Shown: piece after piece, positions 15,781 through 26,176 of the stretch | How positions within the stretch are numbered: the stretch's first letter is position 1 | Layout of the letters: every line of letters begins with the position of its first letter | Origin: Helicobacter_F equorum | GTDB taxonomy: Bacteria; Campylobacterota; Campylobacteria; Campylobacterales; Helicobacteraceae | Assembly: GCF_042649585.1 (NCBI RefSeq) | Contig: NZ_JBHRZM010000009.1 | Span: 62,001 to 126,000 of the forward strand | DNA: 64,000 nt | Reading direction: 5' to 3' | The notes under the pieces: model-generated | What the model was told of the DNA's origin: nothing | Database searches by the model: none | The model's input: the letters and a program-made list of their open reading frames with translations, nothing else | Program-made: the position numbers and the translations under genes

Positions 15781-18006
15781 TTACAGAATTGAGAATCTTC
15801 GTAACCTCGAGGCATTAAGCACAACACTTATAGAGCTAAGACTCATAGCTAATGCACAAAACATCGGATCTAAGAATATTCCAAATCCTCCCAATGCCCC
15901 GCAAGCAATGGGAATAAAGACAATATTATACCCAAAAGCCCAAAATAAATTTCCTTTTATGTTTGCAATTGTCGCTTTGCTTAGGTTGTAGGCGTTGAGG
16001 ATTGCCTTTGCATTGCGATTATAGATAATAATATCAGCACAATTTTGCGCTACATCATTGCCACTTGCATATGCCATACTAACATCTGAGCTTTTGAGTG
16101 CGGCAGCATCATTGACCCCATCACCAATCATAAGAATCTGTGCGTTTGGGTTTTGTGCTTTAGTGTGCGTGATAAAGTCTAGCTTATCTTTGGGTTTTGC
16201 CTGTGCTATAACTTCTTTAATACCTAGAGTTTGTGCGCTTTGTATCGCGCTTTGTTTGGTATCGCCACTTAGCATAGTGATATGAAGATTTTGTGTGCGT
16301 AATGAATCTAGTGTAGGGATAATGTCTTGGCGTAGTAAATCGCGTAAATACAACACTCCAATAATATTATATGAATCTGCTAGATATACAATGAGTTTGG
16401 CGGATTGTTGGTAGTTTTGGTACGGATTGTGGAGGTTTGGTATGTGTTGTTGGATATATTCGAGATTGCCCAAAAGATAGGTGTTATTTTCTATTTTGCC
16501 CCGTATCCCAAATCCAGTTACAGAGTTAAATTCTTGCGCCACTTTATATGTGGCATTGTGGGTTTTGGCATATGTAATAAGTGCTTGAGCGATGATATGA
16601 GTGCTATTAGATTCTAAGCTATATACAAGCGAGAGAAATTCTTGCCTATCTATGTGAGTTTGGATATCAAAAACTTCTAGCCCTTCAGAGAGTGTGCCAG
16701 TTTTATCAAAAACGATATGTGTGATTTTACTAAGAGATTCTAGGCAACTCGCGGTTTTAAAAAATACGCCCATTTTGAGAGCTTTTGCCTTAGCATGCAA
16801 AAATGCCATAGGCGTAGCCAGTCCAAGCGCACAAGGACAAGAAATTACAAGCGTAGCAATGCATATGTCAAGTCCAAAACTAAAATCACGCATAATCCAC
16901 CAAAATATTCCAGCCACAAGCGCGATACATATCACAAATGGCACAAAGACCCCAGCAATTTTATCGGCTAAAATTCCAATTGGGGCTTTAGATTGTGTGG
17001 CATTGTTGATGAGCGTAAAGATTTGGCTTAGGATTGTTTGTGCACCTACTTGCGTGGCTTGTATGATAAGTGCGCCATCAAGATTGATAGAGCCAGAAGA
17101 GAGTGAATCTCCAGCTTTTTTAAGCACAGGGATACTTTCACCATTGATGCTACTTTCATCAACGCTACTTTGCCCCTCCAACACAAACCCATCTACTACC
17201 ACGACATCACCAGGTAGAATTTTAATTACATCATCTTTTTGTACCTCTTGTGCCAAGACTTCTATCCATTCATTATCTTGTGTGTGTTTAAGAATCTTTT
17301 TTTGGTTGATTTCAAGTAAAAAATTCGCACTCTTTTTAGCCTCGTCTTTGGAGGTATTTTCGATATATTTTCCAATCATCACAAAGCATAAAATCACGCT
17401 CACGCTTTCAAAATACAAATGCGCGTGAATCCCTAAGCCAAAAATATCAATCATGCCTTTGAGACTATATAAAAATGCTGCACTTGTGCCAAGTGCGATG
17501 AGTGAATCCATAGTGGGATTTCTCGCGATGAGAGCCTTAAAGCCTTTGAAATAAAAGTTTCGCCCCATATGCATAACAATGAGTGTGCTAATAAGCATAA
17601 TAAGAGAATCTGCATTTATGGAAATAAGAAAATGTGAGTTAAGAAATCCAAACATCGCATTCAGCGCAAATATAAGTGTGATAAGTGTAAAAATACTAGC
17701 AAAAATGAGACGCCTTTTAGGTGGCAATAATGCAGAATCTAGAGCATTAAAACGCGCAAATATACCTTGCGGAGAATCTTGTACGCTATGGTTTGGAAGC
17801 ATGCTAGGTGTATAACCAAGCTTAGCAATAAAGGTAAAAATCTCTTCTAAGCTTATTTGGGTTTCATCATAGGTAATTTGTGCTTGTTGGCTAACAAGAT
17901 TAACTTGTATATCTTTGCAATAAGGTTTGCGTGAAAGTGCGCGCTCAATACCACTACTACACGCTGAACAACTCATGCCATCAATATAAAAATGTGCTTC
18001 TTTCAT
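15781..18006 (-). CDS. copA: Copper-exporting P1B-type ATPase CopA
   Basis: Inner-membrane Cu(I) efflux pump. The 741-aa protein has an N-terminal metal-binding domain (GMSCSAC, 10-16), membrane helices, the actuator motif NGESIP, the membrane CPC motif (LVISCPCALGLATPM), the phosphorylation site FDKTGTLSEG, and the hinge MIGDGVNDAAAL. CPC together with copP next door gives copper as the substrate. It heads the copA-copP-msbA run. Confidence 0.95.
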   Translation of the reverse strand: MKEAHFYIDGMSCSACSSGIERALSRKPYCKDIQVNLVSQQAQITYDETQISLEEIFTFIAKLGYTPSMLPNHSVQDSPQGIFARFNALDSALLPPKRRLIFASIFTLITLIFALNAMFGFLNSHFLISINADSLIMLISTLIVMHMGRNFYFKGFKALIARNPTMDSLIALGTSAAFLYSLKGMIDIFGLGIHAHLYFESVSVILCFVMIGKYIENTSKDEAKKSANFLLEINQKKILKHTQDNEWIEVLAQEVQKDDVIKILPGDVVVVDGFVLEGQSSVDESSINGESIPVLKKAGDSLSSGSINLDGALIIQATQVGAQTILSQIFTLINNATQSKAPIGILADKIAGVFVPFVICIALVAGIFWWIMRDFSFGLDICIATLVISCPCALGLATPMAFLHAKAKALKMGVFFKTASCLESLSKITHIVFDKTGTLSEGLEVFDIQTHIDRQEFLSLVYSLESNSTHIIAQALITYAKTHNATYKVAQEFNSVTGFGIRGKIENNTYLLGNLEYIQQHIPNLHNPYQNYQQSAKLIVYLADSYNIIGVLYLRDLLRQDIIPTLDSLRTQNLHITMLSGDTKQSAIQSAQTLGIKEVIAQAKPKDKLDFITHTKAQNPNAQILMIGDGVNDAAALKSSDVSMAYASGNDVAQNCADIIIYNRNAKAILNAYNLSKATIANIKGNLFWAFGYNIVFIPIACGALGGFGIFLDPMFCALAMSLSSISVVLNASRLRRFSIL

Positions 18007-18070
18007 AATACGCCTCTAACAATATGATACATGGATATAAATTATATATAAGAGTATATAATATTACATT

Positions 18071-19498
18071 TTAGGAACGTTTATAATCATCTTCTAAACG
18101 CACAATATCATCTTCACCTAGATATTCACCCATTTGCACTTCTATAAGCACTAGAGGGATTTTACCCGGATTTTCTAGTCTATGTGAAGCACCCATAGGG
18201 ATATATGTGGATTCATTAGCTTTTAAAAATACTTCTTTATCCCCAATTTGCACGAGCGCGCTACCACTTACTACAATCCAATGTTCGTTTCTGTGAAAGT
18301 GTTTTTGTAAGCTTAGTCTATGTTTTGGCTTAACGATAATTTGCTTGATTTTATATGTGTGAGATTCTAAAAGCACACTATAGGTTCCCCAAGGTCTGTG
18401 TGCTGTATTGTGAATCTGTGTAGATTCTGGATATGTTGTTTTGAGGATCGGGATAAGTTCTTTAATGCGTTGTGTTTGGTTTAGTGGGGCAATGAGCAAA
18501 CAATCTCCACTATTGACTACCGCGAGGTTATCTATACCAATAGTTGCTACGAGTTTGTCAGAAAGAATAAAATTGTTTGTTGAATCTAATTGGACATACG
18601 CTCCTTTTGTAGCATTCCCTTTTTCATCGCTTTGCCACTCTTGTTTTAGTGCTTCAAATCCTCCCACATCATTCCATACAAAAGTCCCATCCACGCAAGC
18701 CACTTTTGTGCTTTTTTCCATGAGTGCATAATCTATACTAATTTCTTGTATATCCTCACATACTTTAGGCTCTAGGCGGATTGTGTGTGCATTTGGTGCA
18801 GTGTGTTTGCTTTGGATATAGGCTTTCGTGCAAGATTCAAGGAGTTTTGGTTCGTGGGCTTGTAATTCACGCAAAAATACATCAGCACGAAAACAAAACA
18901 TACCACTATTCCAAAAATATTTACCACTTTGCAGATATTTTTGTGCTGTGGGAAGATCAGGTTTTTCGACAAATTGTTCTACAATACCATTTTGTGCCTT
19001 GATATAGCCATAGCCTGTGTGTGGTGCAGTGGGTGTAATCCCAAACGTCACAAGAAAACCTTTTTGTGCCAAATCCAAAGCTTTATATATGCATGCAAGA
19101 TACTGATCTTCATCTTTGATGAGGTGATCGCTTGGCAGGGCAAGAATTATCTCATCTTCTTTTTTTTCTGTGGCTTGTAATGCAGCAAAACAAAGGGCAG
19201 GAGCAGTATTTTTGGCAAGAGATTCTAAAATATAAGAATCTATAGATATGCCAACTTCTTGTGCAATATCTTTGGCTAAAAAAAAGTGCTTGTCATTTGT
19301 GATGACACTAAAGGCGGCATTATGGGTTTTTGTGAGAATCTGATTGCGCTTTAGTGTGTGCGCAAAAAGTGTATTGCGTGAATCTGTAGCATCTTTTTGA
19401 GTGTTTGGAAGGATTGGTGCGAATTGTTTGGGAAGCAGTTCTCGTGAAAGTGGCCAAAGCCTCGTGCCAGATCCGCCACAAAGTATACTAATAGTCAT
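18071..19498 (-). CDS. manC: Mannose-1-phosphate guanylyltransferase / mannose-6-phosphate isomerase
   Basis: Bifunctional enzyme producing GDP-mannose, the precursor of GDP-fucose and mannosyl units in LPS and capsule. I start at the ATG at 19498 (AAGGAG upstream), giving 475 residues; an upstream in-frame start would add 13 residues without a ribosome site. The N-terminal nucleotidyltransferase has CGGSGTRLWPLSRELLPKQF; later FVEKPD and FWNSGMF. The C-terminal cupin isomerase domain has RPWGTY, HFHRNEHWIVVSG and IPMGASHRLENPG. Transcribed divergently from pepD. Confidence 0.94.
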   Translation of the reverse strand: MTISILCGGSGTRLWPLSRELLPKQFAPILPNTQKDATDSRNTLFAHTLKRNQILTKTHNAAFSVITNDKHFFLAKDIAQEVGISIDSYILESLAKNTAPALCFAALQATEKKEDEIILALPSDHLIKDEDQYLACIYKALDLAQKGFLVTFGITPTAPHTGYGYIKAQNGIVEQFVEKPDLPTAQKYLQSGKYFWNSGMFCFRADVFLRELQAHEPKLLESCTKAYIQSKHTAPNAHTIRLEPKVCEDIQEISIDYALMEKSTKVACVDGTFVWNDVGGFEALKQEWQSDEKGNATKGAYVQLDSTNNFILSDKLVATIGIDNLAVVNSGDCLLIAPLNQTQRIKELIPILKTTYPESTQIHNTAHRPWGTYSVLLESHTYKIKQIIVKPKHRLSLQKHFHRNEHWIVVSGSALVQIGDKEVFLKANESTYIPMGASHRLENPGKIPLVLIEVQMGEYLGEDDIVRLEDDYKRS

Positions 19499-19606
19499 AA
19501 AAAGTCTCCTTAAGATAACCGATATTGAGATACTCAATATTGCTTGAAGTTAAGTTATAATGGCAAAAATTATAGCAAACTTAGCGATAAAACGCCTTAA
19601 GGGGAG

Positions 19607-20998
19607 ATGATGTATCAAAAAGTGTTGGCGTATTTTTCACAGATCTGTGCTATTCCTCATGGGAGCTTTCATACTCAAGAGCTTTTTTTGTATCTCACAA
19701 AGACTTTAGAAAACCTCGGATTTATAGTAAGTAGTGATGAGGCATATAATATCTATGCAAAAAAAGTAGATTCTCAAAGTACAAAGCCAGTGTGTTGTTT
19801 GCAGGGACACTATGATATGGTGTGTGTGGGTCGTGCAGCACAGAATCTAGCTATACAAACTTATGAGGAGGATATAAAAGGAGTGTCATATCTGTGCGCA
19901 AAAGATTCGAGTTTGGGCGCAGATAATGGGATTGCTTTGGCATGTATGTTGGCTCTTGGTGAGAGAATGAGTAATTTTGAAGTCCTCATCACTAGTAATG
20001 AAGAGGTAGGTATGCTAGGAGCAAAAAATCTCCATATGCTTATAGAATCTGATGTGCTACTAAATTTAGATTCTGAAGATATACATGAGATTGTGCTAGG
20101 GTGTGCAGGTGGTGTGGATATAAATGCAACGCTTCATTTAAACCCTTGTATGAGGACTTTTGATGAGATGTTTGTGATACGATCACATGGCTTTGTGGGT
20201 GGACATAGTGGTGTGGATATACACAAAAATATCCCTAATGCGATTGTGGAATTTGCGCATTTTCTTATGGACAAACCAGTGCAGATTCTTGCGTTGCATG
20301 CAGGAGAGAAGCGAAACTCTATCCCTGTGGGTGTGGAATGTGTGGTATATGGAGATAAAGATTTGTGTGCTTATGCAAATGCGCATTTTTCTATCACACG
20401 TATAGAATCTACAGAGGATTTGCAGCCTTTAGGCATTTCTATTCAAATGACACACAAAGTTTATGAAAGTAAAGACATTCTTTCGCCCATTATTGCGTTA
20501 CATAGCGGAGTGTATGAAATAGAATCTAGCACCAAAAGTGTGGTAGATTCACTCAATCTCTCATGTGTGCATTTACAAGATGGGGTATTAACATTTGAGC
20601 TTTTTGCTCGTGCAAATGATGATACGAAATTAGTGCGTATGCAACGGCGTATTCACACGCTTTTAGGTGCATTTGGGTTTGGTGTGGCATATAGTGATTT
20701 TTATAGTGCGTGGCAACGCAGCATTAGCGATGATGATGCACTTTTGGCTGTACTTTTAAAGCTGTATAAGGCAAATGGGATTGCGCCATACATCACACAG
20801 ATTCATGCAGGATTAGAATGTGGGATTTTGGGACAGAGGTTGCAAGAGTTACAAAAACCAAATGCTACAAAGATTCTTTCCATTGGTCCAACTATTGAGT
20901 TTCCTCATAGCACAAAGGAGCGATTGAATCTTGAAAGTTTAAGGGCTTTTGTGGCAATTTTGGAAGGGACATTACAAGCATTAGGATTGAGAGTATGA
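19607..20998 (+). CDS. pepD: Aminoacyl-histidine dipeptidase (M20 family)
   Basis: A 463-aa cytosolic metallodipeptidase (Xaa-His dipeptidase). Zinc-site residues can be seen as QGHYDMV (H68, D70), GADNGIA (D106), the catalytic and metal Glu pair in SNEEVGMLGA (E132, E133), and DSED. Two ATG codons at 19607 and 19610 follow AAGGGGAG at short distance. It overlaps argC by 4 bases (ATGA). Confidence 0.9.
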   Translation: MMYQKVLAYFSQICAIPHGSFHTQELFLYLTKTLENLGFIVSSDEAYNIYAKKVDSQSTKPVCCLQGHYDMVCVGRAAQNLAIQTYEEDIKGVSYLCAKDSSLGADNGIALACMLALGERMSNFEVLITSNEEVGMLGAKNLHMLIESDVLLNLDSEDIHEIVLGCAGGVDINATLHLNPCMRTFDEMFVIRSHGFVGGHSGVDIHKNIPNAIVEFAHFLMDKPVQILALHAGEKRNSIPVGVECVVYGDKDLCAYANAHFSITRIESTEDLQPLGISIQMTHKVYESKDILSPIIALHSGVYEIESSTKSVVDSLNLSCVHLQDGVLTFELFARANDDTKLVRMQRRIHTLLGAFGFGVAYSDFYSAWQRSISDDDALLAVLLKLYKANGIAPYITQIHAGLECGILGQRLQELQKPNATKILSIGPTIEFPHSTKERLNLESLRAFVAILEGTLQALGLRV

Positions 20999-22020
20999 AA
21001 ACATTGCGTGCAGGGATTGTTGGGGTAAGTGGCTACACAGGGGCAGATTTGGTAAAAATTCTTTATAAGCATCCTTATTTTAGATTAATCTATGTAGCAA
21101 ACACCCAAGGTGGCATGCCATTAAGTGAGGTGCATAAAGAATTTTATAATGTCTTAGATTTAGAAGTTTCTAAGGCTTGTGTGCAAGATGTATGTGCGCA
21201 ATGCGATGTAGTATTTTTGGCTTTACCACACAAAAGTGCTATGGAGTTTGTCAAGGCACTAAGGGCTTATGAGGGAGATTCTCAAAGGATAAAAATAGTG
21301 GATTTGAGCGCGGATTATCGTTTGAGTGCTAAGCATTATGAGGCAGTGTATTGTCCGCATATCGATATAGATGGGCTTACACATGCTGTATATGGGCTAC
21401 CAGAATATGCACATAATGAAATTACTAAAGCTTCTTTGGTGGCAAATCCAGGTTGTTATCCCACTGCGACACTTTTGGCATTATTGCCATTTTTGGATTA
21501 TATTGAGGGTGAGATTTTTGTTGATGCAAAAAGTGGTGTGAGTGGTGCGGGTAAAAAACTCACAGATGATACACATTATCCAAATATCAATGAAAATATT
21601 TTTAGTTATGCGCCCCTTACGCATCGCCATCAAATAGAGATTGAGGAAAAATGTGAGCGTTTTGGTAGGAAATGTGTGCGGGTGAATTTTATCCCGCATT
21701 TATGTCCCTTTACGCGCGGTATGCTTGTGAGTGTTTTTGCAACACTAAAGGAGGAATGTATGGATATAGAGCCTTTGGAGATTTTGAAGCAAACCTATAA
21801 AGATTCGCCATTTGTAAGAATCTGTTCTGAAAGTGTACGCATAAGTAATGTGCGTGGGAGTAATATGTGTGATGTGTATGCCCTCAAACGGGGTCGTGCA
21901 TTGTATGTCAATAGTGCGATTGATAATCTTATGCGTGGAGCGAGTTCTCAAGCGGTAGTGAATGCAAACATAATGTGTGGTTTTGCGCCAGAATCTGGCA
22001 TACCACAAGTGGGATGGTGA
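20995..22020 (+). CDS. argC: N-acetyl-gamma-glutamyl-phosphate reductase
   Basis: Arginine biosynthesis enzyme that reduces N-acetylglutamyl phosphate to the semialdehyde with NADPH. The 341-aa product has the Rossmann motif GVSGYTGADLVK, the catalytic cysteine segment VANPGCYPTATLLAL, and HRHQIEIE near the active-site His. No other arg gene is in the window. It is coupled to pepD by a 4-base overlap and is followed after one base by the phosphoesterase gene. Confidence 0.95.
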   Translation: MKTLRAGIVGVSGYTGADLVKILYKHPYFRLIYVANTQGGMPLSEVHKEFYNVLDLEVSKACVQDVCAQCDVVFLALPHKSAMEFVKALRAYEGDSQRIKIVDLSADYRLSAKHYEAVYCPHIDIDGLTHAVYGLPEYAHNEITKASLVANPGCYPTATLLALLPFLDYIEGEIFVDAKSGVSGAGKKLTDDTHYPNINENIFSYAPLTHRHQIEIEEKCERFGRKCVRVNFIPHLCPFTRGMLVSVFATLKEECMDIEPLEILKQTYKDSPFVRICSESVRISNVRGSNMCDVYALKRGRALYVNSAIDNLMRGASSQAVVNANIMCGFAPESGIPQVGW

Positions 22021-22021
22021 A

Positions 22022-22765
22022 ATGAAAAGTGACATAAAGCCTATAGTGCTTCATGATGATGTGGTGTGCATTGCAGATTCGCATTGGAAAAATGGCGATG
22101 TAGAGCTTTTGGAATGTCTGAATGCTTTGCAAAATTCACAGGTGTTACTTATGGGTGATATTGCCCAAATGCTTGTAGGCAATCTCGCAACAAGCATAGA
22201 ATCTAACAAAGCCTTGCTTGAGTGCATACAAAGACTTAGTGAACGCAGTTGTGTCTATTGGCTAGAGGGCAATCACGATTTTGGGTTACAAGCATTAGCA
22301 CAGATTTTGCCACAAGTGATATTTGTGCCACGCAAACATCAGCCACTTATAGCGACTTATAAAGGTATGATAGTGAGTTTAGCACATGGCGATTTGTTTT
22401 TGAATGTCCGATATAGGTTGTATATTAATGTGCTAAATTCATGTTTTGGGTTATGGGCGTTGGGGTGTGTGGATTGGCTTTCGAATGGTTATGTATATCG
22501 CACTCTCCAAAAAAGTATAGATTCTAAGCGTATTCGTGGATTTTATGGAGAGTATGAAGCGTTTTGTGTGCGACGGGTAGAGGCTTATAAGAAATATTTT
22601 TGTAAGCGCAATGTGATGCCTCAAGCGATTATCGAGGGACATTTTCATTTGGATCATAGCACCTATGTCAATACAAAAGAAGAGAATACTTTATATGTGT
22701 GCTTACCTTCATTTTATGTTGATAGAAGAATTTTTGAGTTAGAATCCAAGATAACAGATCGTTAA
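22022..22765 (+). CDS. Calcineurin-like metallophosphoesterase (LpxH-type)
   Basis: A 247-aa metallophosphoesterase with all family metal motifs: IADSHWKNGD (in place of DxH...GD), LLMGDIAQM (GD), WLEGNHDFG (GNHD), LAHGDL (GH/GD) and IIEGHFHLD (GHxH). LpxH, the UDP-2,3-diacylglucosamine diphosphatase of lipid A synthesis, belongs to this family and is a reasonable candidate. I start at the ATG at 22022, just after the argC stop; a longer frame overlaps argC. It lies before cheV, like HP0394 before cheV3 in H. pylori as I recall. Confidence 0.75.
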   Translation: MKSDIKPIVLHDDVVCIADSHWKNGDVELLECLNALQNSQVLLMGDIAQMLVGNLATSIESNKALLECIQRLSERSCVYWLEGNHDFGLQALAQILPQVIFVPRKHQPLIATYKGMIVSLAHGDLFLNVRYRLYINVLNSCFGLWALGCVDWLSNGYVYRTLQKSIDSKRIRGFYGEYEAFCVRRVEAYKKYFCKRNVMPQAIIEGHFHLDHSTYVNTKEENTLYVCLPSFYVDRRIFELESKITDR

Positions 22766-22781
22766 TGTTTTTGGAGTAGAA

Positions 22782-23726
22782 ATGGCTAAGAAGAATCTTT
22801 TAAATCTTGCAACAAACGAAATGGAATTGGTAGATTTTCGAATCTATGAAATGCATAATAGCGAACATTATGAGGGTGTGTATGGAATTAATGTTTCTAA
22901 AGTTGATGGGGTAGTAGAATTCCCTGATCACATCTTTGATCTTCCTGCTGCACCCGATTATGTAGTTGGGACATTTGATTTGCGCGGAGAGATTCTGCCG
23001 TTAGTGGATTTGGGTAAATGGATGTGCGTGCAGACAGACCCATCACGAGTGCATAAAAAAGTGATTATAGCGAAGTTTAATAATATCAAGATTGGTTTTA
23101 TTATCCACGAAGCAAAGAGAATCCGCCGTATTAATTGGAAAGATATCGAAGGTGCAGCATTTAGTGTGAGTAATGATAATCAGCGTGGGAAAATCACAGG
23201 AACAACGCGCATAGAGGATGGCAGGACATTGCTTATTCTTGATTTGGAGGGGATTTTAGATGATTGTAACTTCTATGATCCGATGAAAGCGATGATAAAC
23301 GAAGATGGTAGCCAAAGAGAAGTACCAAAATTTAGCGGTACAGCTTTAATCTTAGATGATAGTCTCATAGCGCGTAAGCTTTTGCGAACCTCGCTTAAAG
23401 ATGTTGGATTTGACATTGTGGAAGCTGTGAATGGTGAGGATGGCATAGAGAAATTAGAGCAGCTTTATGGGCAATATCATGATGAACTTGGTGAGCATCT
23501 AAAGATTATCGTTTCAGATGTGGAAATGCCAAAAATGGATGGCTTTCATTTTGCTGCACAAGTTAAAAACGATGATCGCTTTAAAAATATCCCAATTGTC
23601 TTTAATTCTTCTATTTGTGATAAACTTAGTGAGGAAAAAGGAAAAGAAATTGGGGCGGAGGCGTATTTGGTAAAATTTGATGCCGGATTATTTTATGACG
23701 AAATATCGCGGATTTTATCAAAATAA
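22782..23726 (+). CDS. cheV: Chemotaxis coupling protein CheV (CheW domain plus receiver)
   Basis: A 314-aa protein linking chemoreceptors to CheA. Residues 1-165 form a CheW-like domain (YGINVSKVDGVVEFP, VVGTFDLRGEILPLVDLGKW); residues about 185-312 form a receiver with LILDDS, phospho-acceptor D246 in IIVSDVEMPKMDG, and a Lys near AYLVKFD. Phosphorylation probably modulates coupling or acts as a phosphate sink. It precedes cheA and cheW. Confidence 0.93.
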   Translation: MAKKNLLNLATNEMELVDFRIYEMHNSEHYEGVYGINVSKVDGVVEFPDHIFDLPAAPDYVVGTFDLRGEILPLVDLGKWMCVQTDPSRVHKKVIIAKFNNIKIGFIIHEAKRIRRINWKDIEGAAFSVSNDNQRGKITGTTRIEDGRTLLILDLEGILDDCNFYDPMKAMINEDGSQREVPKFSGTALILDDSLIARKLLRTSLKDVGFDIVEAVNGEDGIEKLEQLYGQYHDELGEHLKIIVSDVEMPKMDGFHFAAQVKNDDRFKNIPIVFNSSICDKLSEEKGKEIGAEAYLVKFDAGLFYDEISRILSK

Positions 23727-23781
23727 AAAAATTTTTTTGTTAGAATGGGAAAAGTTTAATTTTTGAAAGTGAGGTTTGGCA

Positions 23782-26172
23782 ATGGATGATATGCAAGAAA
23801 TAATGGAAGACTTTCTTATAGAAGCTTTCGAGATGGTCGAACAACTTGATCAGGATTTGGTAGAATTGGAGAGCAATCCTGAAGATTTAGATCTTCTCAA
23901 TAGAATCTTCCGTGTAGCACACACAATCAAAGGCTCAAGTTCATTTTTAAATTTTGATATTTTGACAAGCCTAACTCACCATATGGAAGATGTGCTAAAT
24001 AAGGCACGTCGCGCAGAATTAAAAATCACTCCCGATGTGATGGATGTAGTGTTGCAGTCTGTAGATCTTATGAAAGCGCTTTTAAGTGCGATTAGAGACA
24101 ATGGGACAGATGCAAATAGTGGCATTGATATCACAGACATTGTTAAACGACTTCAAGAGGTTTCAGGAGATGGGGGTGAGCAAGAGGCTCCAGCACAAGA
24201 AGCAAGTAAGCAAGATTCTAAACCGGCCGATCAAGCACCACAAGCACCAAGTGCGCAAGCATCAGAGAATCCACTTTCTGATGAACCGGATTTAGATTAT
24301 TCATCAATGAGTACTCAGCAAGTAGAAGCAGAGATTGAGAGACTTTTGAAAAAACGACAAGAAGCCGATAAGGCACGTCGAGAGGAACTCAAAAAACAGG
24401 GCGTAGCACCTAAGGTGCAGGCACCAAGTGAGCCTCAAGAAGCTCCAAAGACTGCTACTCCACAGACGCCAAAACCTGCCCCGCAAGTAGCTCCAAAAGT
24501 AGCCAAAAAAGAAGATGGTGGTGCTCCAGCAACCAATGTTGAACAAACAGTTCGCGTTGATGTGCGTCGCTTAGATCATTTGATGAATCTCATCGGAGAA
24601 TTGGTGCTAGGTAAAAATAGGCTTATCCGAATCTATGGTGATGTAGAGGAACGCTATGATGGTGAAAAATTTCTCGAAGAGCTTAATCAAGTAGTGTCCT
24701 CTATATCTTCCGTGACTACGGATTTGCAACTTGCAGTTATGAAAACAAGAATGCAGCCAGTAGGCAAGGTATTTAATAAGTTTCCACGTATGGTGCGCGA
24801 TCTTTCTAGAGAGCTTAATAAGAATATCGATCTCATTATCACAGGTGAAGAAACAGAGGTAGATAAGTCTATTGTGGAGGAGATTGGTGATCCATTGGTG
24901 CATATCATTAGAAACTCTTGCGATCATGGTATTGAATCTCCAGAGGATAGAGAGGCATTGGGCAAGTCTGCTATGGGAACTGTGCAACTTAAGGCTTACA
25001 ATGAGGGCAATCATATTGTGATTGAAGTAACTGATGATGGTAAGGGTCTTGATGCACAAATACTTAAACAAAAAGCGATTGAAAAAGGTTTGATTAGCGA
25101 AAGAGAAGCGGATTCTATGTCGGATAAAGAGGCATTTGGAATCATTTTTAAACCAGGATTTTCTACCGCCAAAACTATCACTAATGTCTCTGGACGCGGT
25201 GTAGGAATGGATGTGGTAAAAACCAATATAGAAAAACTCAGTGGTATTATTGAAATAGAATCTGAAAAAGGCGTAGGGACAACACAGAAGCTAAAAATTC
25301 CTTTGACACTAGCAATTATGCAAGCATTGCTTGTTGGTGTGCAAGAAGAATACTATGCTATTCCGCTTTCATCAGTGATTGAAACGGTTCGCATTAGTCA
25401 AGATGAGATTTACACCGTTGATGGCAAGAGTGTGTTACGACTTCGTGATGAGGTTCTTTCGCTTGTCCGATTGGCAGATATTTTTAAGGTAGATTCTGTG
25501 CTTGAAGCGATGAGTGATGTATATGTGGTTATTATCGGATTAGCTGATCAAAAAATTGGTGTGATTGTGGATTATCTCGTAGGGCAAGAGGAAGTGGTGA
25601 TTAAATCTCTTGGATATTATCTCAAAGGCATTGAAGGTATTACAGGGGCTACGGTGCGAGGCGATGGTAAGATCACATTGATTGTTGATGTTGCTGGTAT
25701 GATGACGATGGCTAAGAGTGTGAAAGTGAGCATTAATAAATTGCTTGATGAGGTAGAGGCACAAAAAACCAAAAACTCGCCAAGCGACTATGTTGTCCTT
25801 GCTATTGATGATAGTAGCACCGATCGTGCTATTATGAAAAAATGTCTCAAAAAATTGGGTGTTACAGTGCTTGAGGCTTCAAATGGTTTGGAAGCCTTAG
25901 ATATTGTTAAAAATGGCGATAAGCAACTTGATGCTGTGCTTGTTGATATTGAGATGCCAAAAATGGATGGTTACACATTTGCTTCAGAGGTTCGTAAATA
26001 TAATAAATTTAGAAACTTGCCACTTATTGCTGTGACAAGTAGAAGTAGCAAAACTGACAGAATGCGTGGTGTAGAATCTGGTATGACAGAATATATTACA
26101 AAGCCATATACACCTGAATATCTTGCGAATGTGGTGAAGCGAAATATTAATCTTGTAACGGATGGGGAGTAA
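23782..26172 (+). CDS. cheA: Chemotaxis histidine kinase CheA with C-terminal receiver (CheAY)
   Basis: Histidine kinase that autophosphorylates and feeds CheY. Starting at the ATG at 23782 (GAGG seven bases upstream; a TTG at 23776 is also in frame) gives 796 residues: Hpt domain with phospho-His H47 (VAHTIKGSSSF), a Pro/Gln/Ala-rich linker, dimerisation helices, the HATPase (HIIRNSCDHGIE, DDGKGLD, GRGVGMDVV), a CheW-like regulatory domain and a receiver with D722 (VDIEMPKMDGY). The fused receiver is typical of epsilonproteobacterial CheAY. Confidence 0.96.
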   Translation: MDDMQEIMEDFLIEAFEMVEQLDQDLVELESNPEDLDLLNRIFRVAHTIKGSSSFLNFDILTSLTHHMEDVLNKARRAELKITPDVMDVVLQSVDLMKALLSAIRDNGTDANSGIDITDIVKRLQEVSGDGGEQEAPAQEASKQDSKPADQAPQAPSAQASENPLSDEPDLDYSSMSTQQVEAEIERLLKKRQEADKARREELKKQGVAPKVQAPSEPQEAPKTATPQTPKPAPQVAPKVAKKEDGGAPATNVEQTVRVDVRRLDHLMNLIGELVLGKNRLIRIYGDVEERYDGEKFLEELNQVVSSISSVTTDLQLAVMKTRMQPVGKVFNKFPRMVRDLSRELNKNIDLIITGEETEVDKSIVEEIGDPLVHIIRNSCDHGIESPEDREALGKSAMGTVQLKAYNEGNHIVIEVTDDGKGLDAQILKQKAIEKGLISEREADSMSDKEAFGIIFKPGFSTAKTITNVSGRGVGMDVVKTNIEKLSGIIEIESEKGVGTTQKLKIPLTLAIMQALLVGVQEEYYAIPLSSVIETVRISQDEIYTVDGKSVLRLRDEVLSLVRLADIFKVDSVLEAMSDVYVVIIGLADQKIGVIVDYLVGQEEVVIKSLGYYLKGIEGITGATVRGDGKITLIVDVAGMMTMAKSVKVSINKLLDEVEAQKTKNSPSDYVVLAIDDSSTDRAIMKKCLKKLGVTVLEASNGLEALDIVKNGDKQLDAVLVDIEMPKMDGYTFASEVRKYNKFRNLPLIAVTSRSSKTDRMRGVESGMTEYITKPYTPEYLANVVKRNINLVTDGE

Positions 26173-26176
26173 GATT

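Noticed and set aside
24607..25071. Long antisense frame within cheA
   Set aside because: It lies fully inside a well-conserved gene and its product is Cys/His/Ile-rich without family features; a shadow of cheA codon use.
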